Source of the DNA: Hominimerdicola alba 8
Lineage (GTDB): Bacteria > Bacillota > Clostridia > Oscillospirales > Ruminococcaceae
Direction of reading: 5' to 3'
DNA: 64,000 bases
Assembly (NCBI RefSeq): GCF_000178155.2
Contig: NZ_ADKM02000066.1
Coordinates: 1-64,000, forward strand
This document shows positions 50,976 to 59,407 of the stretch, piece by piece (the stretch's first letter is position 1; every line of letters begins with the position of its first letter). Below the pieces are notes generated by a model. That model searched no databases. It saw only the letters and a list, made by a program, of their open reading frames with translations, and had not been told where the DNA came from. Position numbers and translations under genes: made by a program.

Positions 50976-51701
50976 ATGAGCAATTTTATCACAGAGTCAT
51001 CTCTCGGCAGAAAACTTGGCGCAAAAGGAGTCTACATCACTCTGGGGACTTGCCTTATCGCCCTCGCGGGTGCAGGCGCGGCGGCTTACAATAAGGCGGT
51101 CGATGAACTTGACAACAGCTTGGTGCTCGATGCCCCGCGCGCCGTACAGCAGGCTGACAACAAGACGGAAGGTGTCGCCAAAGCCGAAAGTTCTGCCGCT
51201 GAAAGCAGTTCTTCAAAGGCTGAGGAAAGCTCCCGCATGGACGATGGAACTTCTTCGCTGATATCGGACGATATCAAGACACAGCCCAATGTGATGCCTG
51301 TCAACGGCGATATAATAAACCCCTTTTCAGACGGCGAACTGGTCAAGGACAGCACGCTGGGGGTGTGGCGCACCCATGACGGCGTTGATATCAAGGCTGA
51401 TGTGGGTACGCCCGTCAAGTCGATGAACAAGGGAATGGTCACAGAAGTAAAGGAAGACCCGCTGTGGGGCTTTTGTGTGACCATCGATCACGGAAGCGGT
51501 ATAACAGGGTATTACTGTTCGCTGTCAAAGGCGGTGAATGTCACTGAGGGTGAACGTGTCAATGCGGGGCAGGTGATAGGTGCTGTGGGCGACACCGCCG
51601 AATGTGAAGCCGCCGAACTTTCGCACCTGCATTTTGCCCTTAAGCGAAACAACGGCTGGATAGACCCCATCGGCTTTATCGATGGCAAAAAGCTGAAATA
51701 A
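50976..51701 (+). CDS. membrane-anchored M23 peptidase (LytM domain)
   Basis: A 241-residue protein with one N-terminal membrane helix (VYITLGTCLIALAGAGAAAY, about 19-38), a Ser/Glu/Lys-rich linker (about 60-95) and a C-terminal LytM/M23 domain. The zinc motifs are complete: HDGVD (HxxxD-type, about 139-143) and HLH (about 222-224), so it could cut peptidoglycan cross-bridges. Layout and size recall SpoIIQ, the forespore protein of the engulfment channel, though SpoIIQ of Bacillus lacks one zinc ligand. AAAGGAACG precedes the ATG. A terminator follows. Confidence 0.88.
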   Translation: MSNFITESSLGRKLGAKGVYITLGTCLIALAGAGAAAYNKAVDELDNSLVLDAPRAVQQADNKTEGVAKAESSAAESSSSKAEESSRMDDGTSSLISDDIKTQPNVMPVNGDIINPFSDGELVKDSTLGVWRTHDGVDIKADVGTPVKSMNKGMVTEVKEDPLWGFCVTIDHGSGITGYYCSLSKAVNVTEGERVNAGQVIGAVGDTAECEAAELSHLHFALKRNNGWIDPIGFIDGKKLK

Positions 51702-51720
51702 ACGGCGTAACGTTTACTGT

Positions 51721-51760
51721 AAAATGCGTGGGCGAAGATATTCGTTCACGCATTTTTATT
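51721..51760 (+). terminator. M23 gene terminator
   Basis: AAAATGCGTGGGCGAA pairs with TTCGTTCACGCATTTT around GATA, followed by TATTATG. MITE-2 copy 8 is inserted in its T-rich tail. Confidence 0.85.
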
Positions 51761-51763
51761 ATG

Positions 51764-51882
51764 TGGTTATCCCTCTGATACGCCAAAATAAACGATGTTA
51801 TATCGGGAACTGAATTGTAGCCGTCGGTCATCTTTCCTCGTTATAAAGGTTTTTGAGGTGGTGTGCTAAAGGGATAGTCATA
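51764..51882 (+). mobile_element. MITE-2 copy 8 (119 bp)
   Basis: TGGTTATCCCTCTGATACGCC ... GGGATAGTCATA with a perfect 10-bp target duplication TTTTATTATG (51754-51763, 51883-51892). The left duplication is the T-tract of the M23 terminator. The middle differs from most copies (GATGTTATATCGGGAACTGA) and matches copy 9, so they form a subfamily. Confidence 0.93.
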
Positions 51883-52033
51883 TTTTATTATGCTTGTCCC
51901 CGCAAGAGCTGTTCGGCGGGATAATTGCTGCGGGGTGGAAGAATAAATATGTCGTTTGCTATAAATATTTCTGTGCAGATTTGTGCAAGATGACACTCTG
52001 TTATGGGGTTTTGTGGAAATTTCTCAAAAATAC

Positions 52034-52062
52034 TTGCAAGATATGATAAAATGTGGTATAAT
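52034..52062 (+). promoter_or_regulatory. promoter of the PHP gene
   Basis: TTGCAA (52034-52039), 17 bp, TATAAT (52057-52062) with upstream TGTGG. It lies inside the longer open frame and so fixes the later coding start. Confidence 0.85.
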
Positions 52063-52177
52063 TATACGGTCGGTACAAGCTGACAATACTTCAACCAATA
52101 AAACTGTGATATTCAGTTTCCCGCACCGCAGGCTTTTGTGCGGTCGGGGCAGTCTTGATAAATGGGAGGTTCACTAT

Positions 52178-53068
52178 ATGATCGGTGATCTGCATTGCCA
52201 CACGACCTTGTCGGACGGCTCGATGGGTATAGAGGAAGTCATAGCGCAGGCTAAGCGCGTAGGTCTGGATTTTCTAGCGATAACAGACCACGATACGCTG
52301 TCTTCTTCAAGCCGCGCCCAGATATTGGGTGAACGCTACGGTGTCAAGATAATCCAGGCGGTGGAACTTTCGGCGTGGGACAAAGTGCGCGGTCAGAAGG
52401 TACACATACTTTGCTACGCGCCGCAGAAACCCAACAGGCTGGAGGGTCTGTGCCTTAAGTCCTGCACCATAAGGACGGAGTGCGCCAAAGAGATGATAGA
52501 AAAGGTGATGGCTCGTTACCCCATACCGCGCGATGCGGTGATGAAATACTGCAAGGGGTCTAAGAGCATATACAAGTCCCACATAATGCGGGCGCTGATA
52601 AGCTACGGCTATGCCACCGAGTTTTACGGCTCGGTCAATGACAGGCTGTTCTCCTATCCGCGCGGTGAATGTCTGGTGACCAGAGAATATCCCGATGTCA
52701 ATTTCGTGCTGGATATGATACATTCTTCAAAGGGCGTGGCTGTGCTGGCTCATCCGCACATGTTCGGCAATATAGAACTTATGAAGGATCTGACGGCGGC
52801 AGGCAAGCTGGACGGCATTGAGTGTTTCCACGTATCTGCGACCGATTCACAGCAGCAGGCGCTCAAAAAGTTTGCCGAAGAGAATGGTCTGCTGGTGACG
52901 GGCGGTTCGGACTTTCACGGCCTGTATAACTCGACCATGACCCATATAGGCAAATTTACGACAGATGAAGAGAACCTCGAAAAACTCTTCAAGCTGATAC
53001 ATGTCAATGCAAAAGCCGCCAAAAAAGCGGGCGAAGCGGCGTTCAACCAGCCCAAAGAGAAGGAATGA
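52178..53068 (+). CDS. PHP-domain phosphoesterase (TrpH/YciV-like)
   Basis: A 296-residue metal-dependent phosphoesterase. The start at 52178 follows GGGAGG by 7 bp and gives MIGDLHCHTTLSDGS, the first metal motif. Others: LAITDHDTLS (about 33-42), VELSAWD (Glu ligand, about 65), VLAHPHMFG (about 188-196) and GSDFHGLYNSTMTHIG (about 245-260). The middle insertion (about 95-150) is helical. Relatives act on 3',5'-bisphosphonucleotides or short RNAs (RNase AM); substrate here is not proved. MITE-2 copies lie on both sides. Confidence 0.88.
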   Translation: MIGDLHCHTTLSDGSMGIEEVIAQAKRVGLDFLAITDHDTLSSSSRAQILGERYGVKIIQAVELSAWDKVRGQKVHILCYAPQKPNRLEGLCLKSCTIRTECAKEMIEKVMARYPIPRDAVMKYCKGSKSIYKSHIMRALISYGYATEFYGSVNDRLFSYPRGECLVTREYPDVNFVLDMIHSSKGVAVLAHPHMFGNIELMKDLTAAGKLDGIECFHVSATDSQQQALKKFAEENGLLVTGGSDFHGLYNSTMTHIGKFTTDEENLEKLFKLIHVNAKAAKKAGEAAFNQPKEKE

Positions 53069-53109
53069 CTCTCCTGACTGCGGCAGACTTACAGAACCCG
53101 GATATTATC

Positions 53110-53140
53110 TGCGCGGACGAACATTCGCCCGCGCTTTTTA
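53110..53140 (+). terminator. PHP gene terminator
   Basis: GCGCGGACGAA pairs with TTCGCCCGCGC around CA, followed by TTTTTATTTTG. MITE-2 copy 9 is inserted in this tail. Confidence 0.87.
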
Positions 53141-53145
53141 TTTTG

Positions 53146-53307
53146 TGGTTATCCCGCTGACACACCAAAATAAAAGATGTTATATCGGGAACTGAATATA
53201 GTTGGCGTTTATCTTTCCACCTCCTGCGGCGGGGGAAAGATAACATCAACTCAGTATTTCCTTGTTATAAAGGTATTTTTTGGTTGTGTGCTGAAGGGAT
53301 AGTCATA
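53146..53307 (+). mobile_element. MITE-2 copy 9 (162 bp)
   Basis: TGGTTATCCCGCTGACACACC ... GGGATAGTCATA with a perfect 10-bp duplication TTTTATTTTG (53136-53145, 53308-53317), the left one being the terminator T-tract. A central hairpin with CTTTCC..GGGGGAAAG is present. Confidence 0.93.
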
Positions 53308-53390
53308 TTTTATTTTGAAAAATGTGTCCGCGCCGATAAGCTGTGCGTTTTGAGTCGAATTAACAAAAGGGTAACACATTCGGCGGTAAA

Positions 53391-53402
53391 GTGTGGTATA
53401 AT
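53391..53402 (+). promoter_or_regulatory. malic enzyme promoter (extended -10)
   Basis: GTGTGGTATAAT ends at 53402; TATAAT is at 53397-53402. No -35 close to consensus lies 17 bp upstream. Confidence 0.65.
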
Positions 53403-53436
53403 AAAACAGCATAAAATGCGAAAGGAAGTACTAAAC

Positions 53437-54609
53437 ATGAACGTTATGGAAGAATCATTGCAGCTGCATGAGCAGTGGAAGGGTAAGATAGAAGTCATCT
53501 CGCGCGCTAAGATCAATAATGCCCGCGACCTCACACTTGCCTATACTCCGGGTGTTGCTCAGCCCTGTCTTGAAATAGAGAAAAACCCCGACCTCAGCTA
53601 TGTATACACACGCCGCGCTAACCTCGTGGCTGTTATCACTGACGGCTCTGCTGTGCTGGGTCTTGGCAATATAGGTCCTGAGGCAGGTATGCCTGTTATG
53701 GAGGGCAAGTGCGCCCTGTTCAAGGAGTTTGCCGATGTTGACGCTTTCCCGCTCTGCGTGAGGAGCAACGATGTCGATGAGATAGTAAATACCATCGCCA
53801 TGATAGCAGGCAGTTTCGGCGGCATAAATCTGGAGGATATCGCCGCACCCAGATGCTTCGAGATAGAAGCAAAACTCAAAGAGCGCGTAGATATCCCTGT
53901 TTTCCATGATGACCAGCATGGTACTGCTATCGTTGTGGGCGCGGCTATGCTCAATGCCTGCAAGCTGACAGGCAGAGATATAGGTTCGCTGAAAGTCGTT
54001 ATGAGCGGCGCGGGCGCGGCAGGCTGTGCTATCGCAAAGTTCCTGATGAGTCTGGGTGTCAAGGATATAATCATGCTCAACTCAAAGGGCATAATCTGTG
54101 AGGGCGATGATATCAAGAACCCTGCACAGGCTGAGATGGCTAAGATAACCAACCGTGAGCATCTGCGCGGCGGTCTGGCTGATGCAATGAAGGGCGCTGA
54201 CGTTTTCGTGGGCGTTTCCAAGCCCGACCTCGTTACCGCTGAGATGGTAAAGAGCATGAACGATAAGCCTTTCATCTTCGCCATGTCCAACCCCGTACCC
54301 GAGATAATGCCCGATGTTGCTAAGGCGGCAGGCGCATATATCGTAGGTACAGGCAGGTCGGATTTCCCGAACCAGATAAACAACGTTGTTGCATTCCCGG
54401 GCATCTTCAAGGGTGCGCTGGCAGTTCGTGCAAGCGATATCAATGAAGAGATGAAGCTGGCGGCGGCTTATGCAATAGCTTCCTGCGTGCCTGAGGACAA
54501 GCTCTGCCCCGAATTTATCCTGCCTGACGCTTTTGACAGGGCTGTACCTGTTGCAGTTGCGGAAGCTGTAGGCAAGGCGGCAAGAGAAAGCGGAGTTGCA
54601 AGGATATAA
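53437..54609 (+). CDS. malic enzyme (NAD(P)-dependent, bacterial short form)
   Basis: Converts malate to pyruvate and CO2 with reduction of NAD(P)+. Start at 53437 follows AAAGGAAG by 8 bp; the frame opens 153 bp earlier in the leader. The 390 residues carry LAYTPGVAQPCLEIEKNP (about 30-47), TDGSAVLGLGNIGPEAGMPVMEGKCALFKEFADVDAFP (about 68-105), FHDDQHGTAIVVGAA (about 152-166, metal site) and the nucleotide loop SGAGAAGCAIAKFL (about 189-202). Late ANP-type motifs are ALAVRASDINEEMKLAAAYAIAS. nadA follows after 47 bp, probably in the same transcript. Confidence 0.95.
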   Translation: MNVMEESLQLHEQWKGKIEVISRAKINNARDLTLAYTPGVAQPCLEIEKNPDLSYVYTRRANLVAVITDGSAVLGLGNIGPEAGMPVMEGKCALFKEFADVDAFPLCVRSNDVDEIVNTIAMIAGSFGGINLEDIAAPRCFEIEAKLKERVDIPVFHDDQHGTAIVVGAAMLNACKLTGRDIGSLKVVMSGAGAAGCAIAKFLMSLGVKDIIMLNSKGIICEGDDIKNPAQAEMAKITNREHLRGGLADAMKGADVFVGVSKPDLVTAEMVKSMNDKPFIFAMSNPVPEIMPDVAKAAGAYIVGTGRSDFPNQINNVVAFPGIFKGALAVRASDINEEMKLAAAYAIASCVPEDKLCPEFILPDAFDRAVPVAVAEAVGKAARESGVARI

Positions 54610-54656
54610 GCACAGGTACACCTGAAGAACCTGAACCATTCCAAAAAGGTGATAAT

Positions 54657-55589
54657 ATGATAAGAGATATCCAGGACGAGATACTCAGACTGAAAAAGGA
54701 ATATGACATCTGCATACTGGCGCACAGCTATCAGGCGGCTGAGATAATCGAGGTCGCTGATATAACGGGTGACAGCTATAAGCTGAGCGTTGAAGCCGCT
54801 AAGGTGCAGAACAGGAACATACTGATGTGCGGCGTGCATTTCATGGCTGAAACTGCCAAGATGCTCTCGCCCGATAAGCGGGTGTTCCTTGCCCACAGGG
54901 ACGCGGGCTGTCCTATGGCTGAACAGTTCGAGCCTGAGATGATAACCGCCATGAAGAAGCAAGACCCCGACCGCAAGGTGGTTTGCTATGTAAACACGAC
55001 CGCAGAACTGAAAACTGTCTGCGATGTCTGCGTTACTTCTTCTTCGGCTGTTAAGATAGTCAAGGCGATGGACGCTGACAAGATACTCTTTATACCCGAT
55101 ATAAATCTGGGTACTTTCGTGGCAGAAGCCTGTCCCGAAAAAGATGTTAAGCTGTTACACGGCGGCTGTCCCGTACATGCGGCGATAACGGCTGACGAAG
55201 CGCGTGAGGCGAAAGCGGCTCATCCGAATGCTAAATTGCTGGTACACCCCGAATGCAGACCCGAAGTCACCCGCATGGCTGACTATGCAGGTTCAACATC
55301 GGGCATAATGGAGTATGCCGCAAAGAGCGATGAAAAGGAATTCATCATCGGCACTGAGGTGTCGATAAGGGAGCATTTGCAGTACAAGTTCCCCGAAAAG
55401 AAGTTCTATGATATGTCTAAGCGGCTTCTCTGCCAGAACATGAAAGCCACTACGCTGATGGACGTGCTGAACACGGTAAAAGCCATCGGCGGCGACAGCG
55501 AGTATGATGCCGCAGAGATAATCATGTCTGACGAACTGATAAGCAAAGCCAGAGTTTGCATCGATGAGATGATAAGACTGGGCGGCTGA
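54657..55589 (+). CDS. nadA: quinolinate synthase
   Basis: Joins iminoaspartate and dihydroxyacetone phosphate to quinolinate for NAD synthesis, using a [4Fe-4S] cluster. The 310 residues are the usual short NadA. The three cluster cysteines are expected in LMCGVHFMAE (about 60), CDVCVTSSSA region or LVHPECRP (about 201), and LLCQNMKATT (about 260). Substrate motifs seen: LAHSYQAAEIIEVADITGDSY, HRDAGCPMAEQ and YAGSTSGI. Ribosome site AAAAAGGTG precedes the start. nadB and nadC are not next to it, so the pathway is split. Confidence 0.96.
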   Translation: MIRDIQDEILRLKKEYDICILAHSYQAAEIIEVADITGDSYKLSVEAAKVQNRNILMCGVHFMAETAKMLSPDKRVFLAHRDAGCPMAEQFEPEMITAMKKQDPDRKVVCYVNTTAELKTVCDVCVTSSSAVKIVKAMDADKILFIPDINLGTFVAEACPEKDVKLLHGGCPVHAAITADEAREAKAAHPNAKLLVHPECRPEVTRMADYAGSTSGIMEYAAKSDEKEFIIGTEVSIREHLQYKFPEKKFYDMSKRLLCQNMKATTLMDVLNTVKAIGGDSEYDAAEIIMSDELISKARVCIDEMIRLGG

Positions 55590-55627
55590 TAAAAACTGAC
55601 CATTGACCATAACATATTCATCCAAAA

Positions 55628-55670
55628 CCGCCTCAGAGCCGTGTGAAAGCGACTCTGAGGCGGTTTTTTG
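55628..55670. terminator. strong terminator between nadA and the convergent unknown gene
   Basis: ACCGCCTCAGAG pairs with CTCTGAGGCGGT and is followed by six T. On the minus strand the tail is shorter (GGTTTTGG), so it acts mainly on nadA. Confidence 0.92.
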
Positions 55671-56183
55671 TCATCTCATTTCTTCAAAGTTTTTGCAGAT
55701 ATAGCCGCGCAGTTCTTCGCCGCTAAGTGCGATGCCGAGTTCGCGGGCGGTACCTGACCATGTGGGCATGCGCCTGTTCAGGTCATCGAAATAGCGGTGC
55801 TGTACCACCATTTTCACCAGTTCGCCCTTAAGACTGTCGCGGCGCTCTTCGATGCGGCGGCGGCGCAGGGCGAGTTCAGCAAGCTCAAGGGTCGCGTGCC
55901 GAAGTGCCGACCGCAGTACAGGCAGCTGCGGCGACATCGTTTTTTCCGCTATGATGCACTCAGCCAGCATTCGCTCGATACGGCGGCGAACGCTGTTCTC
56001 ACGCAGGCATAGACTGCGGTAACTGCCAAACTCCCTGGCTATCGTGCAGGCATGGTCGCGCTCGCCGCTCTCTTCACCATTATACCGTTCTGACGGTCTG
56101 CCCAGCGGTATGCGCATTATCTCTGCAAGATAGGCATAAATTTCCATCGTGTCAAGAATGTCTTTGTGTTTATTTCGTTCCAT
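55671..56183 (-). CDS. unknown helical protein under apparent LexA control
   Basis: I do not recognise the family. With the start at 56183 (GGAGGG 6 bp upstream on the minus strand) it has 170 residues; the frame is open 11 codons further. There is no signal or membrane segment. It is mostly helical, with many Arg and Glu (ELALRRRRIEERRDSLKGELVKMVVQ, about 100-128) and a C-terminal helical pair (TARELGIALSGEELRGYICKNFEEMR). Its promoter carries LexA-type boxes, so a damage-response role is likely. The basic helices could bind nucleic acid. The downstream terminator is shared with nadA. Confidence 0.72.
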   Translation of the reverse strand: MERNKHKDILDTMEIYAYLAEIMRIPLGRPSERYNGEESGERDHACTIAREFGSYRSLCLRENSVRRRIERMLAECIIAEKTMSPQLPVLRSALRHATLELAELALRRRRIEERRDSLKGELVKMVVQHRYFDDLNRRMPTWSGTARELGIALSGEELRGYICKNFEEMR

Positions 56184-56291
56184 ATGTCCCTCCCGAATTT
56201 TCTGCCGCTTTGACATGGGCGCGTTTGCGCGGCGATGCTATACCTCACTTTCCGTTTGGTCAGGCGGGCAGTTTGGCACTAGCTTTTCATG

Positions 56292-56305
56292 AGCACGAAT
56301 GTTCT
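56292..56305 (-). promoter_or_regulatory. weak LexA box (site 3)
   Basis: AGAACATTCGTGCT on the minus strand matches the Gram-positive consensus CGAACRNRYGTTYG at 11 of 14 positions. It lies just inside the transcript. Confidence 0.4.
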
Positions 56306-56322
56306 TATCAGGTAGCAACTAT

Positions 56323-56351
56323 ATTATACATCAAACATATGTTCTTGTCAA
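56323..56351 (-). promoter_or_regulatory. promoter of the unknown LexA-controlled gene
   Basis: On the minus strand TTGACA (56351-56346), 17 bp, TATAAT (56328-56323), an ideal sigma-A promoter. The leader is about 130 nt. Confidence 0.9.
56332..56345 (-). promoter_or_regulatory. LexA box (site 2), within the promoter spacer
   Basis: AGAACATATGTTTG on the minus strand matches CGAACRNRYGTTYG at 13 of 14 positions. It lies between the -35 and -10. Confidence 0.82.
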
Positions 56352-56364
56352 GAACGTTTGTTCG
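56351..56364 (-). promoter_or_regulatory. LexA box (site 1), at the -35
   Basis: CGAACAAACGTTCT on the minus strand matches the consensus at 13 of 14 positions and touches the -35. Confidence 0.82.
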
Positions 56365-56458
56365 ATTTTTCTCTTTTCAGCGTTTTGCACAACCTGCGCG
56401 AGGTACTGCGGAACAGATTTCACAAAGGTCATGGAGGTGATGTTTTGCTGTCATAATG

Positions 56459-56493
56459 AAAAAACGCCCGCAGAAATACCTCCTGCGGGCGTT
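56459..56493 (-). terminator. terminator of the deacetylase-CE2 operon
   Basis: On the minus strand AACGCCCGCAG pairs with CTGCGGGCGTT and is followed by T6. Confidence 0.88.
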
Positions 56494-56557
56494 TGCTATG
56501 ACTGTTTTGCAGTTCTGTGTCGGCATTACGGTGTTTATGCCAATAATTATGGAACAC

Positions 56558-57385
56558 TCAGTACATGCTCGTCTGTTCGGCGCGGCTGTAAAGAATGCCG
56601 TCTTCCTGCGGCTCTATACCTTTTGCATGGAAAAGTTCCGATACCGTCACCAGTTCATATCCCTGCTTCTGCAATTCGGGAACTATAGTCTTTATAGCCT
56701 CCGCAGTGCGGAAATTGCTCCCGCCGTCATGCAGAAGTATTATCGCGCCGTCCTCAGCCTGCGCAAGAACTTTTTCGGCTATCGTTTCAGCCGATACGCT
56801 CTTGTCCCAGTCGTTACAGCCAAGGCCGTTGATAAAGGGCTTGTCTATAGCCTCAAACATAGTGTCGTTAACGGCGATATAAGGCGGGCGGAAAAATCTC
56901 GGTGTCACACCTGTCAGAGCCTTTATCTTCTCATCGGTGTAGTCCATCTCGGCTTTTATCTCTTCAGCCGTCATCTTGTCCATGTAGGAGTGTGTGCGCG
57001 AGTGGCTGTTGACCTCAAAACCCAGTTCCGCTTCGCGCTTAACCGTTTCTTCGGTGGAATAGTCGATGTTGTCGCCTATCAGGAAGAAACTTGCCCGCGC
57101 GTTGTTTTCTTCAAAAACATCAAGTATCATGTTGGTGCTGACCGCATCGGGGCCGTCATCAAAGGTCAGCGCAATTACTTTGCCGTATTCTTCGGGGGAC
57201 TTGAAAGAAGTCACCGCAGGGGTCACGCTTGTTTCGGGGGGCGCAGTATCGGTCTTTGCCGAAGTCACAGCGCTTTCGCCCGAAGTCTTTTCGCTGACAT
57301 CATTCCCGCCTGTACTGCCGCAGCCTGTCATAAACATCAAACCTCCCAGAAATGCGGCAAATGCCGCTTTGACGTATCTTCTCAT
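56558..57385 (-). CDS. polysaccharide deacetylase lipoprotein (CE4/NodB)
   Basis: Removes N- or O-acetyl groups from glycans such as peptidoglycan or xylan, outside the cell. The 275 residues have a lipobox MTGC (Cys at about 22), a Ser/Thr-rich linker (about 23-65), and a NodB domain. The NodB motifs are in order: TFDDGPD (about 74-80), SHSRTH (about 126-131, metal His pair), RFFRPPY (about 162-168) and IILLHDGG (about 213-220). Its start lies 4 bp after the stop of the CE2-like gene on the minus strand, so the two form an operon. Confidence 0.93.
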   Translation of the reverse strand: MRRYVKAAFAAFLGGLMFMTGCGSTGGNDVSEKTSGESAVTSAKTDTAPPETSVTPAVTSFKSPEEYGKVIALTFDDGPDAVSTNMILDVFEENNARASFFLIGDNIDYSTEETVKREAELGFEVNSHSRTHSYMDKMTAEEIKAEMDYTDEKIKALTGVTPRFFRPPYIAVNDTMFEAIDKPFINGLGCNDWDKSVSAETIAEKVLAQAEDGAIILLHDGGSNFRTAEAIKTIVPELQKQGYELVTVSELFHAKGIEPQEDGILYSRAEQTSMY

Positions 57386-57389
57386 GATA

Positions 57390-58583
57390 TCACCACCCCA
57401 TTATCCGCTTTATCTCGGCGGTCAAAGCGTCTGACGCTTTGGTGTGTGTCTTTTCGGTGGGGTGGTAGTCAGCCACCAGACCGTCCTCAGCGGTGTTCTG
57501 AGGTTCAAGGTGGAAAGCCGAGATATTCGTGTCACCTGTGTCGGTGCTGTACTTTTCTACAGCCGCTTCAACATAAGGGTAAAGCCTGTCGCCCATTATG
57601 CCCAGCACACAGAGTATGCGCGCATCGGGATTGTTCTTGCGCACTGTTTTCAGGAACTCTGCGTAGCCCTCGACATAATCCTGCTGACGGTCGGCGTTGG
57701 TGGTGCAATAGCTGTCATCGTTCGTACCCAGATTTATGACCACCAGTTCGGGCTGATAAAGCGAGTAGTCCCAGTCGATATCCTGCGGCTGTTTATCTCC
57801 GAAAGCGCCGTAGCTGAAACCCATCTTCTCATAATAGAGAGGTATCTGCTGGTCGGGCTTCTGTTTGCCGTCACCCGTCCAACCGCTGATTATGCCCCAG
57901 CCGCTTATTGAGAACATGCTGTATTCCGCATTGAGGTTCTCGGCTGTTTTGTAAGCATAAGCGCGGGTCACATCTTCGGTGGAAGTTTTGAACTTGTGAG
58001 TGGGGTCTTCGTCATCGACACCGTAGCCGCAGGTTATGGAGTCACCGATGAACTCTATCTTATGCGCCTTTTGCTCGGTGGGCTTTACAGAAGCGCCCTC
58101 TTCCAGCTGTATAGGCATGATGCCGAAGCATGACATAGCCGTTTCGGACAGCTTGACTATCCTGACCGTTTTGGTGACTTCGGTATCGCCCGATATTGGG
58201 GTATACTTTTTCAGTCCCTCGTTCAGCATATCGTCCACGACCCTTTCTCCGTCAACATAGATGGCGATGCGGGTGTAATTATCCTTTTGCCCCGACCAGC
58301 TTACCTTGTCGCCCTCGACCATTATGTCGAGATTTTTCCCTGTGAACTCAAATTCAGCGCCCGACCCGCTGAGTCCGCACCATAATGTGCCGCTTTCGGC
58401 AAGATAAGTTCTGCCGATGAGTTTTGCGTTTTCCGCAGTCAATCTTGTACCCTTCATTCCTTTGACCTCCTCAGTCTGAGATGCTGTGCTGTCGGCATCA
58501 GACTCATTTTTACCCGACATACCGCAGGCAGTTCCCCCTACACAGAGGACTGCAAGCAACACAGCCAAAAATTTCCTTTTCAT
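57390..58583 (-). CDS. CE2-like acetylesterase lipoprotein
   Basis: A 397-residue lipid-anchored esterase of the carbohydrate esterase family 2 layout. The lipobox is GGTAC (Cys about 20), then a linker, an N-terminal jelly-roll domain (TRLTAENAKLIGRTYLAESGTLWCGLSGSGAEFEFTGK..., about 45-165) and a C-terminal SGNH domain: FIGDSITCGYG (Ser nucleophile, about 178-188), INLGTNDDSY (about 277) and DYHPTEKTHTKASDAL (late His). Family members remove acetyl groups from xylan and glucomannan, and some also bind cellulose. It leads the operon with the deacetylase; its promoter is at 58611-58639. Confidence 0.87.
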   Translation of the reverse strand: MKRKFLAVLLAVLCVGGTACGMSGKNESDADSTASQTEEVKGMKGTRLTAENAKLIGRTYLAESGTLWCGLSGSGAEFEFTGKNLDIMVEGDKVSWSGQKDNYTRIAIYVDGERVVDDMLNEGLKKYTPISGDTEVTKTVRIVKLSETAMSCFGIMPIQLEEGASVKPTEQKAHKIEFIGDSITCGYGVDDEDPTHKFKTSTEDVTRAYAYKTAENLNAEYSMFSISGWGIISGWTGDGKQKPDQQIPLYYEKMGFSYGAFGDKQPQDIDWDYSLYQPELVVINLGTNDDSYCTTNADRQQDYVEGYAEFLKTVRKNNPDARILCVLGIMGDRLYPYVEAAVEKYSTDTGDTNISAFHLEPQNTAEDGLVADYHPTEKTHTKASDALTAEIKRIMGW

Positions 58584-58610
58584 AAGGTCACCCCATTTCC
58601 ATATACCACT

Positions 58611-58639
58611 ATTATATCATGTTAGTTGTCAATAATCAA
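58611..58639 (-). promoter_or_regulatory. promoter of the CE2-deacetylase operon
   Basis: On the minus strand TTGATT (58639-58634), 17 bp, TATAAT (58616-58611), with TGA before the -10. Confidence 0.8.
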
Positions 58640-58660
58640 GAGAGATGGTGTTAATTGGAA

Positions 58661-59330
58661 TTCATAATTCACAATTCATAATTCATAATTTTTGACAGGG
58701 GCGAGAGAATGCTGTTTCGGCGGTAACTTTGCCGCCCAACAAAGTGAAGCAAGAACACAAAGCTATGCGCGAGAAAAAGCGCGCGGTCAAGCCTCGCGCC
58801 AGCAGGCTTGCGGGGAGCGCGAGGGGCAGAGCCTCTCGCATCGTGGAAGCAGAAAGCAAAGCGACAAACAAAATTAGTTGGGCGAACAAAGCGAAATACG
58901 ATAAGAGGGCAAAGCCATCGACCAAAGCAGAACCAAAATCGGTTAAACACGACATAACGATGCCCCGAAAGTTCGGCGGTAAACACGGCGGGAGTCACGC
59001 CGACACAGTCGCGTGCGCCGACACAGTCGCGAACGCCCCCCGCCCTACACGTAGGGAGTGCAGACCCAAAAGCGGGCAATTCGCAAAAAAAGCGCGTACT
59101 CAATTCCCGCGAACAGCACTCCCCATGTGCGGGCGACGAATTGCCCGCGTGTGCCAGCCGAACAGCGTAGCGTCTTCGGCGGTCGTGGCGCAGTCCCCAG
59201 CGATAAAACGGCAAACCCTCATGGCGATACCCGGATAATTTGGTGGTAAACAAAGTCGCGGCAATGTAACACGGCGAGAGTTACGCCGACACAGTCACTT
59301 ACGCCGACACGGTCGCGTGCGCCGACCATA
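58661..59330 (+). repeat. R3 family repeat, copy G
   Basis: AATTCATAATTCACAATTCA units, then GACAGGGGCGAGAGAATGC, CGCGGTCAAGCCTCGCGCC, an altered hairpin (GAGAGGCTCTGCCCCTC on the minus strand), AGCGGGCAATTCGC/GAATTGCCCGC and CCGAACAGCG. The tail repeats ACGCCGACACAGTCGCG several times. It is the only copy not directly after a stop codon; it lies between two divergent genes. Confidence 0.87.
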
Positions 59331-59407
59331 TCAAATATCTGCGAATTGCTCACTATGAATATTACCTAAAAATTAAATACGCATAAATTTTAAATAAAGA
59401 CAAATAC

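Noticed and set aside
56456-57739. A 427-codon plus-strand frame over the deacetylase and CE2-like genes
   Set aside because: It is a shadow of two clear minus-strand genes with complete motifs; the translation has no recognisable domain and begins inside a terminator.
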